Shown here in pieces: positions 54,194 to 63,330 of a stretch of DNA of 64,000 bases (position 1 is its first letter; each line of letters opens with the position of its first letter). The DNA lies in NCBI RefSeq assembly GCF_018403285.1, contig NZ_BOSJ01000006.1, forward strand, positions 1 through 64,000, in the 5' to 3' direction. A program made the translations under genes and the position numbers. The notes under the pieces are model-generated. The model saw nothing but the letters and a program-made list of their open reading frames with translations, was not told where the DNA came from and ran no database searches. The DNA is from Paenibacillus sp. J45TS6 (GTDB lineage: Bacteria > Bacillota > Bacilli > Paenibacillales > Paenibacillaceae).

Positions 54194-54353
54194 GGTTTGT
54201 TTATTTATTTTTATTGTCTTTTAAAAATTGGTTTTATACAAGAAAAATGCGAACATTTGTGCTATAATTGAGATTGGTTAAGAGTGGTGGAATTCATTTT
54301 ATAGATATAATCTTCGTTCTTTAGATCGATACTCTGATACGAGGTGGCATACT

Positions 54354-55241
54354 TTGAGCTTAACTTCGCTTATTCATACAAATAAGGACTTTCAAGAAAT
54401 CATCCGTAAAGTTACACCGAAAGCAGCAGATTTTAAATCTTATTCTACGGAAGTTCCTCCCTTTAAGAAAAAATCGATACTCGCAGATTCTAATTTTACG
54501 AGCTATGTATCTGGACTCGTTCGGGTGTCTTTTCAATATATGATCAGTGCTATTTTAGCTAGGAAAAATCAAGATTCTCCTGATAAAGCCCTCAATCCGC
54601 TTGCAAGAAAAGGGTACGAAGTGATTCATGAATTCTTTTCCGATGTACCTGCGATCGATGAACTGACTCATCTTTTTGAGAGTTTCACTGGGGTTTGGGA
54701 TTCATTTATAAGAGGAGAAGCGGTTTCGGAAGGAGAATTCATCCACGGAGCCTTTATGTGCAGTAAGCTCGATACGATCTACCGGCTTGGTGTACATGCG
54801 ACTTTTACCAGTCCAACTGAATTTGTTCAGCAGTTTATCCATCCTCCTATGCCTGATGTAGAGAGCGACCTAAAGCTTCTATGGCAGATCTTTGAAGAAC
54901 GTTTTCCTTATGAGCAAAGGACAGAAATTAAGTATTTTCCTTCCTTTGATGAGAAGCGAAGACGAGTGGGCGGAGCTTCGGCTGATTTTATGATTGGAGA
55001 TACGCTGTATGATATCAAAACGACTAAAAAACACGGATATAACTGGAAAGAAGCTGCAGAACTAGTGACTTATTATTTACTGAATCGATTAGAAGGGGAG
55101 CCTTATAAAATACAAAAACTCGCTTTTTACAAAGCAAGATTTGGAGTTATAGAGTATGTGGAAATCGGCGATTTATTGAGAAAGTATGATATGGAAGAAG
55201 CTTTGAATGATCTAAGTAAATTTCAACGAAGATGGAAATAG
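54354..55241 (+). CDS. Orphan protein with PD-(D/E)XK-like signature
   Basis: A 295-residue soluble protein I cannot assign to a named family. Residues 207-226 read GGASADFMIGDTLYDIKTTK: Asp211 in a strand followed nine residues later by Asp220-Ile-Lys222, the spacing of a nuclease D...(D/E)xK core. An alpha-helix with ELVTYYLL follows, where RecB-type nucleases place QLxxY. Residues 1-180 are helical and unrecognised. The start is TTG at 54354 after GAGGTGG. No partner genes. Confidence 0.65.
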   Translation: MSLTSLIHTNKDFQEIIRKVTPKAADFKSYSTEVPPFKKKSILADSNFTSYVSGLVRVSFQYMISAILARKNQDSPDKALNPLARKGYEVIHEFFSDVPAIDELTHLFESFTGVWDSFIRGEAVSEGEFIHGAFMCSKLDTIYRLGVHATFTSPTEFVQQFIHPPMPDVESDLKLLWQIFEERFPYEQRTEIKYFPSFDEKRRRVGGASADFMIGDTLYDIKTTKKHGYNWKEAAELVTYYLLNRLEGEPYKIQKLAFYKARFGVIEYVEIGDLLRKYDMEEALNDLSKFQRRWK

Positions 55242-55420
55242 GCTTTAGAACGTACAAGGATATGATGAAACTGTGGGGATTTGATTAAAAAGTTATCCTG
55301 CAGATCGGATATACGATATAATGAACCTTTCAAAGACAATATCTTAAATGAGCATTTTGCAAAATAACTGAATTAAATAATAACTCAAAATATAGCATGA
55401 ATTGATAGGAGGACATCATC

Positions 55421-55672
55421 ATGGCAAAATCGAAAGTACCAAAGCGGCCAACAAGAGATGAATTTGTATTAGAAGAATTAGGGAACCAGTTGTCAGAAGC
55501 CTATCAAGAAGAATCCACAATTGAAGTGACGGTATGGGCATGGGAAGAAAAAGTACGAGGGCAGATCGTAACGATGGATTCACGTACAGGCAAGGTACAT
55601 ATTCAGTCTGAAGAAGGGCTGTATAAAGTCCCCTTCATGGATATTATGAGAATGGATTACCCTAGAGATTAA
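55421..55672 (+). CDS. YolD-like protein
   Basis: An 83-residue protein with the YolD-like pattern: RPTRDEFVLEELGNQLSEAY, then the small beta barrel IEVTVWAWEEKVRGQIVTMD ending VPFMDIMRMDYPRD. YolD proteins often accompany UvrX/DinB-type translesion polymerases; none is here. ATAGGAGGACATC precedes the ATG. TATAATGAACC at about 55,316 upstream may be its -10. Confidence 0.75.
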   Translation: MAKSKVPKRPTRDEFVLEELGNQLSEAYQEESTIEVTVWAWEEKVRGQIVTMDSRTGKVHIQSEEGLYKVPFMDIMRMDYPRD

Positions 55673-56147
55673 AGATAGTCTATTATGGCACCATTCAGAA
55701 CTGTAGGACAAGCCTGCTGGAACAAGTTGATGAGACAATCGAATATTATACTCTACTAACCAACCTATCTAAATTCAGATACTGAGTTGATTGTCCCTGT
55801 TACTTGAAGACTGGCGGCAGATGCCGTAACTTCATGTTGAATAATAATATGCCCGCAGAAAAATTTGCGGGCTTTTGCATGCCATTTTTGACAGGAGTGC
55901 TTCATCACACAGCAGGATATCGAAGTTATAGAAGGAATGCTGGAGTTGAAAAAGCCATACTGGTAAATAGTTAAAGCAGTAATTGCTAGATGGTAAAGGC
56001 TTTCAAGATAGGTGCATCGAAAAAATCGGATTGCTGCTGCCCATGACTGATTTTAAAATTAAAGAGCTATTTGAGTAACAATTTCGTTGGAGAGTTAATC
56101 ACATATAAGCCATTTGCCCATATACTGTTAAAAAGGAGCTGGCCAGT
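55673..56147. other. Gene-free stretch with one terminator
   Basis: The only clear structure is a hairpin GCCCGCA(55851-55857)...TGCGGGC followed by TTTTGC. The rest shows no reading frame with a ribosome site and no recognised RNA; AAAAGGAGC near the right end is the ribosome site of the next gene. Confidence 0.6.
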
Positions 56148-56747
56148 GTGTATAGCCGTTATCCGATTTATTACTATCCTGTTGCTCGAAGTTATCCCAC
56201 GTGGACATCATCAAGCGTAGAGTTAAACAGGAAGCTGAGAGCACTATGGGAGCAACATGTGTATTGGACAAGATTAACTGTGAACAGTATTGTAGACGGC
56301 CTGCCTGATGTGAATGCAACAACGGAAAGACTGCTGCGAAATCCTGATGATTTTGCGGAAGTATTGGCCACCGTATACGGTACAGCTATTGCTAATGAGT
56401 TTGCAAGATTGCTTAGAGAGCATCTCACAATTGCAGCTGAGTTAGTTGGTGATTTGAAGTCGGGTAACTCCGAGGCAGCGGCTGACGCCCAGAGGAGATG
56501 GTATGCAAATGCAGACTCCATTGCCGATTTTCTTGGCAGAATAAATCCTTATTGGTCTAAAGTGGAATGGCAGCACATGATGTATGAGCATCTTCGCCTT
56601 CTCAGTGATGAGGTTTCCACCCGTATAGCGAAAGACTACGTGAAGAACGTTGCGCTAAATGATCAGATCGAGACACAAGCGCTAGGAATGGCAGATATGA
56701 TGACGAGTGGGATCGTTCAACAGTTCCCGTCAAACTTCCTAAGTTAA
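56148..56747 (+). CDS. Uncharacterised spore-former protein
   Basis: A 199-residue protein that starts Tyr/Pro-rich (YSRYPIYYYPVARSYPTW) and continues as long helices with LWEQHVYWTRLTVNSIVDGL and EFARLLREHLTIAAELVGDL. Similar proteins in Clostridia and Paenibacillus are, as I recall, often mislabelled acetylglutamate kinase; no kinase motif is present here. The tyrosine-rich start is reminiscent of spore-coat proteins, but this is a guess. Start is GTG after AAAAGGAG. Confidence 0.7.
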   Translation: MYSRYPIYYYPVARSYPTWTSSSVELNRKLRALWEQHVYWTRLTVNSIVDGLPDVNATTERLLRNPDDFAEVLATVYGTAIANEFARLLREHLTIAAELVGDLKSGNSEAAADAQRRWYANADSIADFLGRINPYWSKVEWQHMMYEHLRLLSDEVSTRIAKDYVKNVALNDQIETQALGMADMMTSGIVQQFPSNFLS

Positions 56748-56752
56748 TATCG

Positions 56753-56788
56753 AAAAGGATAAGTTCTTATGGAACTTATCCTTTTTTT
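56753..56788 (+). terminator. Terminator after the 56148 gene
   Basis: AAAAGGATAAGTTC-ttatg-GAACTTATCCTTTTTTT, a perfect stem. Confidence 0.93.
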
Positions 56789-56983
56789 GTGGGGAAGTGA
56801 GAAACCAGGCAGAAGGACATTGTTACTGATATCCTATTTCTAACTAGATGGGTTAATATATGAAATACGCCCGAACACTAGGAAGAGTGAAGCAGAGGGT
56901 AATACTCAAAAACAGGAATTGTTTAAGATGAATTGTTATAACATGATTTATCTTAATAAATAGAACTATAGGGGATTTCATAC

Positions 56984-58591
56984 TTACTCCTGCATCGCCA
57001 CAGATCTTACATCTAAATTCCGATACTGAATGGCTTCTGCCACATGGAGTGTTGTAATTTGCTCTTCTTCTGCTAGATCTGCAATCGTACGAGCCATCTT
57101 AAGAATCCGATCATAAGATCTCATGCTGAGCCCGAGTGCATCAATGGTCTGATGTAGCATCTCCTCGGCAGGCTTATCAAGAACAGCGGTCCGCCGAAGC
57201 AAACTACCCGACAGTTCACTATTCCAAGAGATCGGCAGTCCCTTATACCGATGCTCCTGAATTTTCTGTGCAGCGAGCACTTGTGCTTGGAGCTCAGCTG
57301 AAGAGGAAGTAATCTTCACTTCTAGTACTTCCTTCGGCCGGGGGACTTCGACTTGTAAATCAATCCGGTCCAGCAGCGGGCCAGATATTTTGGCACGATA
57401 GGCGGCTATTTTATGAGGCGTACAAGTACATCGCTGCTGCTTAGGATCATTTCCAGCATATCCGCACGGACAAGGATTCATGGAGGCAGCAAGCATAAAA
57501 TGAGCAGGGAATGTAAAAGCTGCCCGGGCCCGGCTAAGTGTTACTTGACGATCTTCTAGCGGTTGTCTCAGTACTTCAAGAACTTGGCGGTTAAACTCAG
57601 GAAGTTCATCCAGGAACAAAATTCCTCGGTGAGCAAGACTGACTTCTCCTGGTTTTGGTATCGTCCCTCCTCCGATCAGACCGGCGGCTGAAATCGTATG
57701 ATGTGGGGAACGGAACGGCCGAACCGTTGCAAGTCTACTCAGTCCATCTTTTAATTTGCCAGAAGCGCTTAGAATTTTGGTGACTTCAAGTGCTTCTTGA
57801 TCGGTAAGGGGAGGAAGTATGGTCGGCAGACGTTTAATGAGCATCGTTTTTCCCGTGCCCGGTGGACCAACAAGCATGATATTATGCATTCCGGCAGCAG
57901 CAATCGTGAGTGCTCTTTTCACATGCTGCTGTCCTAGAACGTCAATATAGTCTTCCATAAGATAAGAACCTTCTTCAGAAGATTCTTTACGTGATGAATA
58001 TGTATCCGTAGAAAGATGAGTGTAGTCTTTGAGCTGTATTCTTCCTTGCTGTATTTTTCCCTTGGTTACAGATGAATCCGCGTCTCCCGATACTGAGGGG
58101 ACCAAATCTTTTAAATGACGAAGACCATAGACTTCAATTCCTTGGATAACAGAACCTTCGGTTACATTCTCTATGGGAACAACAACAGAATCAAAGCCTT
58201 GCCGGCGAGCAAGGTCTACCATACTGAGGATACCGGGTACAGGTCTAAGACTTCCATCGAGTGCTAATTCGCCTAAAAATAAAGTCTTCTTATTTGCAGG
58301 AAGGATAAGCTGCTCACTAGTTGTTAATACGGCCAGAGCAATGGCGAGGTCAAAAGAAGACCCTTCTTTACGGAGGTCGGCAGGTGCGAGGTTAATGGTA
58401 ATCCGCTGCAAGGGATACTGAAAACCACAGTTTTTGATCGCAGCTCGGACACGTTCTACTGCTTCACGTATAGCAGAGTCAGGAAGTCCGATAATCGAAG
58501 TTTGAGGTAATCCGTTAGACAAATCCGTTTCCACTTCAATGAGTACCCCGTCGATCCCGTATAAGCAAGCTCCAAATAATTTTCCGTACAT
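56984..58591 (-). CDS. comM: ComM/YifB-family AAA+ Mg-chelatase-like ATPase
   Basis: A 535-residue protein. The N-terminal Lon-like fold (1-170) starts YGKLFGACLYGIDGVLIEVE; the AAA+ domain has Walker A GPPGTGKTMLIKRLP, the FLDELPEF Walker B, and the Cys-rich insert NPCPCGYAGNDPKQQRCTC. In Gram-negatives ComM is a branch-migration helicase in transformation. dprA lies 4.7 kb away on the opposite strand. ATG at 58591 has GAGGTG; the GTG at 58603 overlaps it. Confidence 0.93.
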   Translation of the reverse strand: MYGKLFGACLYGIDGVLIEVETDLSNGLPQTSIIGLPDSAIREAVERVRAAIKNCGFQYPLQRITINLAPADLRKEGSSFDLAIALAVLTTSEQLILPANKKTLFLGELALDGSLRPVPGILSMVDLARRQGFDSVVVPIENVTEGSVIQGIEVYGLRHLKDLVPSVSGDADSSVTKGKIQQGRIQLKDYTHLSTDTYSSRKESSEEGSYLMEDYIDVLGQQHVKRALTIAAAGMHNIMLVGPPGTGKTMLIKRLPTILPPLTDQEALEVTKILSASGKLKDGLSRLATVRPFRSPHHTISAAGLIGGGTIPKPGEVSLAHRGILFLDELPEFNRQVLEVLRQPLEDRQVTLSRARAAFTFPAHFMLAASMNPCPCGYAGNDPKQQRCTCTPHKIAAYRAKISGPLLDRIDLQVEVPRPKEVLEVKITSSSAELQAQVLAAQKIQEHRYKGLPISWNSELSGSLLRRTAVLDKPAEEMLHQTIDALGLSMRSYDRILKMARTIADLAEEEQITTLHVAEAIQYRNLDVRSVAMQE

Positions 58592-58974
58592 ATGAAAAAA
58601 CACCTCGTTTTCAGTTTATCCCACTTCAGATAAGTGGGTATTTAAACATGAAAAAAGGTGCTTCCTTATTTTCAAAATGAATATGAATATTTCAATTGTT
58701 TGCAATAGAACGTATGTGTGAACTTTTAGTCTGTATTTCTATGATAAATAACTTAACTTCAAAAATAAATTTAGGGTTCCACTTAAATGACATTAGGAGT
58801 TTAATATATTCAGATGGAATCATTTACTAGCAAGTTCATTGTAAACAATGATACTTTTCTATGTCAATCTCAATTATAAAAGAATCTACTCGAATGTTAA
58901 AAGAATGTTTCAGACACGCATTTTGATTTTTTAAATTTATTCGAATAATCATCTCGATGGATCGTAGTCGCCAA
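58592..58974. other. AT-rich gap upstream of comM
   Basis: One small dyad, CCCACTT-cagat-AAGTGGG (about 58620-58638), lies just upstream of comM. Otherwise the stretch is AT-rich with no supported gene or RNA. Confidence 0.5.
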
Positions 58975-59805
58975 CTAATATTCACATGTCGTAGGTGATA
59001 CTGACATTTTGTCTTTGATCAACTGTTTGAGCTCTGCTGTGCTATTCTTTTGCTCCATAGAGCCATGTCTCGTTGGCAACTGCGTAATTTCCTCGTATGA
59101 AATCTGATCAGTGTTACCCCATTTTATCCAAGGGACTTTATCATACTGGTGGTGCTGGTATTACTTCCAAGGAAGGATGCTCCCAGGTGCATAATTATAA
59201 GTGCCCATGTTTGCGGGATCGGTTACGATCAGTCCATTCTCCGTATGGTAGACAGCTTCAAAGCGACCATCTGCCGATATAAACTTTACATGATAGGCAG
59301 CATCAAGTTCAGTTGCTTCATACCTATGATATCTGGCGCTAAATAGCCGCCACTTGCCGCATGCAGCAAGTTCACTCATCTCATCTAATCGCTCAGGTGC
59401 CTCTCCATACCCATTTAGTATATTCCGAAAATAATGGACCTCCTCAGTGATATAAGGGAGCTTTCTGACATGCCGATCAAACGTCTCAAAAAACAAATCA
59501 AAATGCATATGTCCAATTAGTAACTCAGGATGTTTCTCTAAATCATACATCATGCGAGTGAGAATCGCGTGTGCCGCAAACGCTTTGGAATGATCGAATA
59601 TGTACCATCTGCGATACCCTGAGCGAATTTGAGTATACTGGACAGAGAGTTCGGAAAAATATGCCTCGCTTAGAAAATCAGCTTTGATATCTACATCTAC
59701 AACGGGGTATTCAACATTTTCTGCTAGAAGATGTAATCCATATATCGAAATCGTTGTCACCATAAAAAAGATAAGGACAACCTTTTTTGGTGACCAACTT
59801 TTCAT
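58975..59805 (-). pseudogene. Membrane-anchored unknown protein interrupted by an in-frame TAA
   Basis: The frame opens with ATG at 59805: residues 10-28 are a hydrophobic anchor, then a soluble domain ending NMGTYNYAPGSILPWK before TAA (59161-59163). The same frame stays open for 61 more codons to TAG at 58975, starting YQHHQYDKVPWIKWGNT, which reads like a natural C-terminal continuation. A nonsense mutation is the simplest reading; stop-codon read-through or a real 214-residue protein are alternatives. Family not recognised. Confidence 0.6.
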
Positions 59806-60264
59806 TATTGTTCTAATTTTCTAATCCGCCCTTCTTTAGATATTCGCCTTATTTATTTTCATTAAAAAGATAACCCATGTAAAATACATAAACCTTATGC
59901 TGAATGCAGCTGTAATAACTGATCTTTATATGTAATTCCCAAAAGCACTACTGATGATATTGTTTTTCTGCATGTGTTGTTTGAAGTAATCTAGGGCAAG
60001 ATTTATTCTATTTTACTAATTTCTACATTTGGTATTTCATGCCCTGCTGCAATTGGAAGGGTGAGAGAAGGTACTTTGTGTTACATATAGGTTTCCTGCA
60101 ATATAATTTTCCGTAATAAACTAAGGGTGCGACTAAATGATTGGAAATTAAATATGGTATTTTAGATTTGCTATGATAAAATAAGATACAAAGATTGGGT
60201 TGTATATGTATTTTGCATCAGAATCCAACATGATTTGAATGCCAGGGAGCAGGTGAAATGATTA
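59806..60264. other. Gene-free AT-rich stretch
   Basis: No supported reading frame, RNA or strong dyad was seen. A weak -10-like TATGATAAAATA occurs near 60,172, upstream of the MarR gene. Confidence 0.5.
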
Positions 60265-60729
60265 ATGAAAATTCATGAAGAGTTAAAGCTGGAGAACCAG
60301 CTTTGTTTTGCTATATATGCTTGTTCAAGAGAGATAACAAAGCTTTACCAGCCGCACCTAGACAAAATTGGGGTCACCTATTCCCAGTATTTGGTGCTTA
60401 TGGTGTTATGGGAGCGAGAGGAATGTACAGTGAAGGAGATTGGAGAAGCCCTTTATTTGGACTCCGGTACCCTTACTCCGCTGCTTAAACGTATGCAGAC
60501 CGCAGGACTGATCAACAGAGAACGTTCTGTCCATGATGAAAGAAAGGTACTTGTTTCCTTGACTGAAAAAGGGAAGATGCTACAGGACGAAGCGGTTCAT
60601 ATCCCGAATGCGATGCGGAATCAAGCTTGTCTTGATGATGATCAGTTTACATCTTTATTAAATCAATTCACAGGTCTATTAACACAGGTTCACGAAAATA
60701 ATGTCGAAGACAAACAAAAGAAGAACTAG
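60265..60729 (+). CDS. ohrR: MarR-family regulator, OhrR-like peroxide sensor
   Basis: A 154-residue winged-helix regulator. It begins LENQLCFAIYACSREITKLY: Cys14 matches the reactive cysteine of OhrR (Cys15 in B. subtilis), and Cys20 is an extra nearby thiol. The recognition helix follows DSGTLTPLLKRMQ and the wing is ERSVHDERKVLVSLT. OhrR represses the organic-hydroperoxide reductase gene ohr; no ohr lies in the window. AGCAGGTGA precedes the start. Confidence 0.87.
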   Translation: MKIHEELKLENQLCFAIYACSREITKLYQPHLDKIGVTYSQYLVLMVLWEREECTVKEIGEALYLDSGTLTPLLKRMQTAGLINRERSVHDERKVLVSLTEKGKMLQDEAVHIPNAMRNQACLDDDQFTSLLNQFTGLLTQVHENNVEDKQKKN

Positions 60730-60769
60730 GACTATAATTAATGAGCTTTGACTAGTCTAGAAACGGAAG

Positions 60770-60809
60770 AACCTTCTACTACTCATAAGATTTGAGTATA
60801 GAAGGTTTT
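60770..60809 (+). terminator. Terminator after ohrR-like gene
   Basis: AACCTTCTACTACTCA pairs with TGAGTATAGAAGGTT (one mismatch or bulge), followed by TTTCC. Confidence 0.85.
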
Positions 60810-60841
60810 TCCATTTTTACCCAAACATTCTTTATTTGGAA

Positions 60842-60878
60842 TGATATCGATATCAAAATACACTCAGTTTGATATCAA
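60842..60878. promoter_or_regulatory. Two palindromes upstream of sucCD
   Basis: TGATATCGATATCA (60842-60855) and TTGATATCAA (60869-60878) are perfect palindromes sharing TGATATC, with centres 25 bp apart. TACAAT at about 60,909 may be the -10. The arrangement suggests two bound dimers of an unknown regulator of succinyl-CoA synthetase. Confidence 0.5.
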
Positions 60879-60985
60879 TTTTTAAGGTAAGCGTTTTAAA
60901 AACGTGTTACAATGATGTGGGTTTATAAGGACATATGACTAACTAGCCCGCCTTGTTGCAGTCATGTTGATAGGAGGATTCGAGA

Positions 60986-62146
60986 ATGAATATCCATGAA
61001 TATCAAGGAAAAGAAGTACTTAAACAGTACGGCGTTGCCGTTCCTAACGGAAAAGTAGCTTACACAGTTGAAGAAGCGGTTGAAGCCGCTGCGTCGCTGG
61101 GAAGCCCGGTGACTGTAGTGAAAGCACAAATCCACGCAGGTGGACGTGGTAAAGCAGGCGGCGTAAAAGTAGCCAAAACTATGGATGAAGTACGTGAATA
61201 TGCCTCTGAAATTCTTGGGAAAGTGCTTGTAACGCACCAAACAGGACCAGAAGGCAAAGAAGTGAAAAGACTTCTTATTGAAGAAGGTTGCGATATTCGT
61301 AAAGAGTATTATGTGGGAGTTGTCGTGGATCGTGCAACAGGACGAGTAGTTTTGATGGCTTCCGAAGAAGGCGGTACTGAGATCGAAGAAGTAGCAGAAG
61401 CTACACCAGAGAAGATTTTTAAAGAAATTGTTGATCCGGCTGTTGGACTTCAGGTATTCCAAGCCCGGAGACTAGCGTATGCAATTAACATTCCTAATGA
61501 GCTCGTAAACAAAGCAACGAAATTTATGCTTGCACTGTACGAAGCTTTTGTGGAGAAAGATTGTTCTATTGCAGAGATCAACCCGCTTGTAGTAACAGGT
61601 GATGGTAATGTGATGGCACTGGATGCGAAGCTGAACTTTGATTCCAATGCTCTTTATCGTCATAAAGATATTCAGGCACTTCGAGATCTTGATGAAGAAG
61701 ATGAGAAAGAAATCGAAGCTTCCAAGTTTGATCTGAGCTACATAGCACTTGATGGGAACATCGGCTGTATGGTTAACGGAGCAGGCCTTGCTATGGCAAC
61801 GATGGACATTATTAAATATTACGGTGGAGACCCCGCTAACTTCCTTGATGTAGGGGGCGGTGCTACAACCGAAAAAGTAACAGAAGCTTTTAAAATCATT
61901 TTGTCTGATGCAAAAGTAGAAGGTATTTTTGTTAATATCTTCGGCGGTATTATGCGTTGTGACGTAATTGCGGACGGGGTAGTGGAAGCTGCTAAACAGC
62001 TCGGTCTTACGAAACCGCTCGTTGTAAGATTAGAAGGTACGAATGTTGATCTTGGCAAAAAGATTTTGTCAGAATCCGGCCTTAACATCGTAGCAGCGGA
62101 TTCGATGGCAGACGGTGCACAAAAAATCGTTGCCCTCGTGAAATAA
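60986..62146 (+). CDS. sucC: Succinyl-CoA synthetase beta subunit
   Basis: A 386-residue ATP-grasp subunit of the TCA-cycle enzyme making succinate and ATP or GTP from succinyl-CoA. It starts [36 protein letters not shown] and [10 protein letters not shown] bind nucleotide and Mg; [16 protein letters not shown] is the C-terminal CoA-ligase signature. ATAGGAGGATTC precedes the ATG. sucD follows after 60 bp. Confidence 0.98.
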   Translation: MNIHEYQGKEVLKQYGVAVPNGKVAYTVEEAVEAAASLGSPVTVVKAQIHAGGRGKAGGVKVAKTMDEVREYASEILGKVLVTHQTGPEGKEVKRLLIEEGCDIRKEYYVGVVVDRATGRVVLMASEEGGTEIEEVAEATPEKIFKEIVDPAVGLQVFQARRLAYAINIPNELVNKATKFMLALYEAFVEKDCSIAEINPLVVTGDGNVMALDAKLNFDSNALYRHKDIQALRDLDEEDEKEIEASKFDLSYIALDGNIGCMVNGAGLAMATMDIIKYYGGDPANFLDVGGGATTEKVTEAFKIILSDAKVEGIFVNIFGGIMRCDVIADGVVEAAKQLGLTKPLVVRLEGTNVDLGKKILSESGLNIVAADSMADGAQKIVALVK

Positions 62147-62206
62147 TTCATTCCTTTTCGGGGATACCCGAACACTTGAAAATAACCGTAGGGGATGTGA
62201 ACGATC

Positions 62207-63136
62207 GTGAGTATTTTGGTAAATAAAGATACAAAAGTGATTACACAAGGTATCACGGGTGCGACTGCGAAGTTTCATGCGAAAGGTGCGCTGGACTATG
62301 GCACGCAAATGGTAGGCGGAGTGACCCCGGGTAAAGGCGGCACGACTGTCGACATTGAACTCGAAAATGGCAGTGTAGTTAAGCTTCCCGTGTACAACAC
62401 CGTAAATGAAGCCAAAGAAGCAACAGGCGCAACAGCAAGTGTTATTTATGTACCGCCTGCTTTTGCTGCAGATTCTATTATGGAAGCTGTAGATGCTGAA
62501 CTTGATCTTGTGATCTGTATTACCGAAGGAATCCCGGTACTCGACATGATCAAAGTAAAACGTTATATGGAAGGCAAAGATACGGTTCTGATCGGTCCGA
62601 ACTGCCCAGGCGTTATTACTCCAGGCGAATGTAAGATCGGTATTATGCCGGGCTACATTCATATGCCAGGTCATGTAGGAGTTGTATCCCGCAGCGGTAC
62701 GCTGACGTACGAAGCGGTTCATCAGCTTACAACACGTGGTATCGGTCAATCATCTGCCGTAGGAATTGGTGGAGACCCTGTTAAAGGTTCCGAATTCATT
62801 GATATTTTATCTCGCTTTAATGATGACCCTGATACACATGCAGTTATTATGATTGGTGAAATTGGGGGTACTGCTGAGGAAGAAGCAGCAGAATGGATTC
62901 GTGATAATATGACAAAACCTGTCGTCGGTTTCATCGGCGGGGTTACAGCACCTCCAGGAAAACGGATGGGACATGCGGGCGCTATTATCTCCGGTGGTAA
63001 AGGTACAGCGAAAGAGAAGATTGCAAAACTCGAATCTTGCGGCATTCGCGTATCTCCAACTCCATCTGAAATGGGCTCTACGCTCGTAAGTGTACTGGAA
63101 GATCGCGGAATTCTTAATCTTTGTACGACTCATTAA
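62207..63136 (+). CDS. sucD: Succinyl-CoA synthetase alpha subunit
   Basis: A 309-residue subunit carrying the phosphorylated histidine, His256 in RMGHAGAII. The N-terminal CoA-binding fold starts [27 protein letters not shown] and [12 protein letters not shown] are standard. The start is GTG at 62207 after AGGGGATGTG. It forms the heterodimer or heterotetramer with SucC. Terminator hairpins follow. Confidence 0.98.
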   Translation: MSILVNKDTKVITQGITGATAKFHAKGALDYGTQMVGGVTPGKGGTTVDIELENGSVVKLPVYNTVNEAKEATGATASVIYVPPAFAADSIMEAVDAELDLVICITEGIPVLDMIKVKRYMEGKDTVLIGPNCPGVITPGECKIGIMPGYIHMPGHVGVVSRSGTLTYEAVHQLTTRGIGQSSAVGIGGDPVKGSEFIDILSRFNDDPDTHAVIMIGEIGGTAEEEAAEWIRDNMTKPVVGFIGGVTAPPGKRMGHAGAIISGGKGTAKEKIAKLESCGIRVSPTPSEMGSTLVSVLEDRGILNLCTTH

Positions 63137-63238
63137 TATCATGCAGCAATCTAACAAGCCTCGTTAGGAAGACTTGTTAAAATTTTTTTCTTCTATATAA
63201 TAGGGGCAAACCCGAATCTGATTTCATCCTAAAAGGTA

Positions 63239-63282
63239 AGCAACCTTTTTGTCGAATATATCGACAGAAGGGTTGCTTTTTG
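63239..63282 (+). terminator. Terminator after sucD
   Basis: AGCAACC (63239-63245) pairs with GGTTGCT, followed by TTTTTG; the inner TGTCGA-TCGACA stem (63250-63266) extends it. Confidence 0.85.
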
Positions 63283-63330
63283 TATTTTATTACAGGTTTC
63301 TTTTCGTTAGTCAAAGAAAGGGTGGAGAGT

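Noticed and set aside
56148-56747. Acetylglutamate kinase
   Set aside because: No amino-acid-kinase glycine motifs or length; that label on similar proteins appears to be an annotation error.
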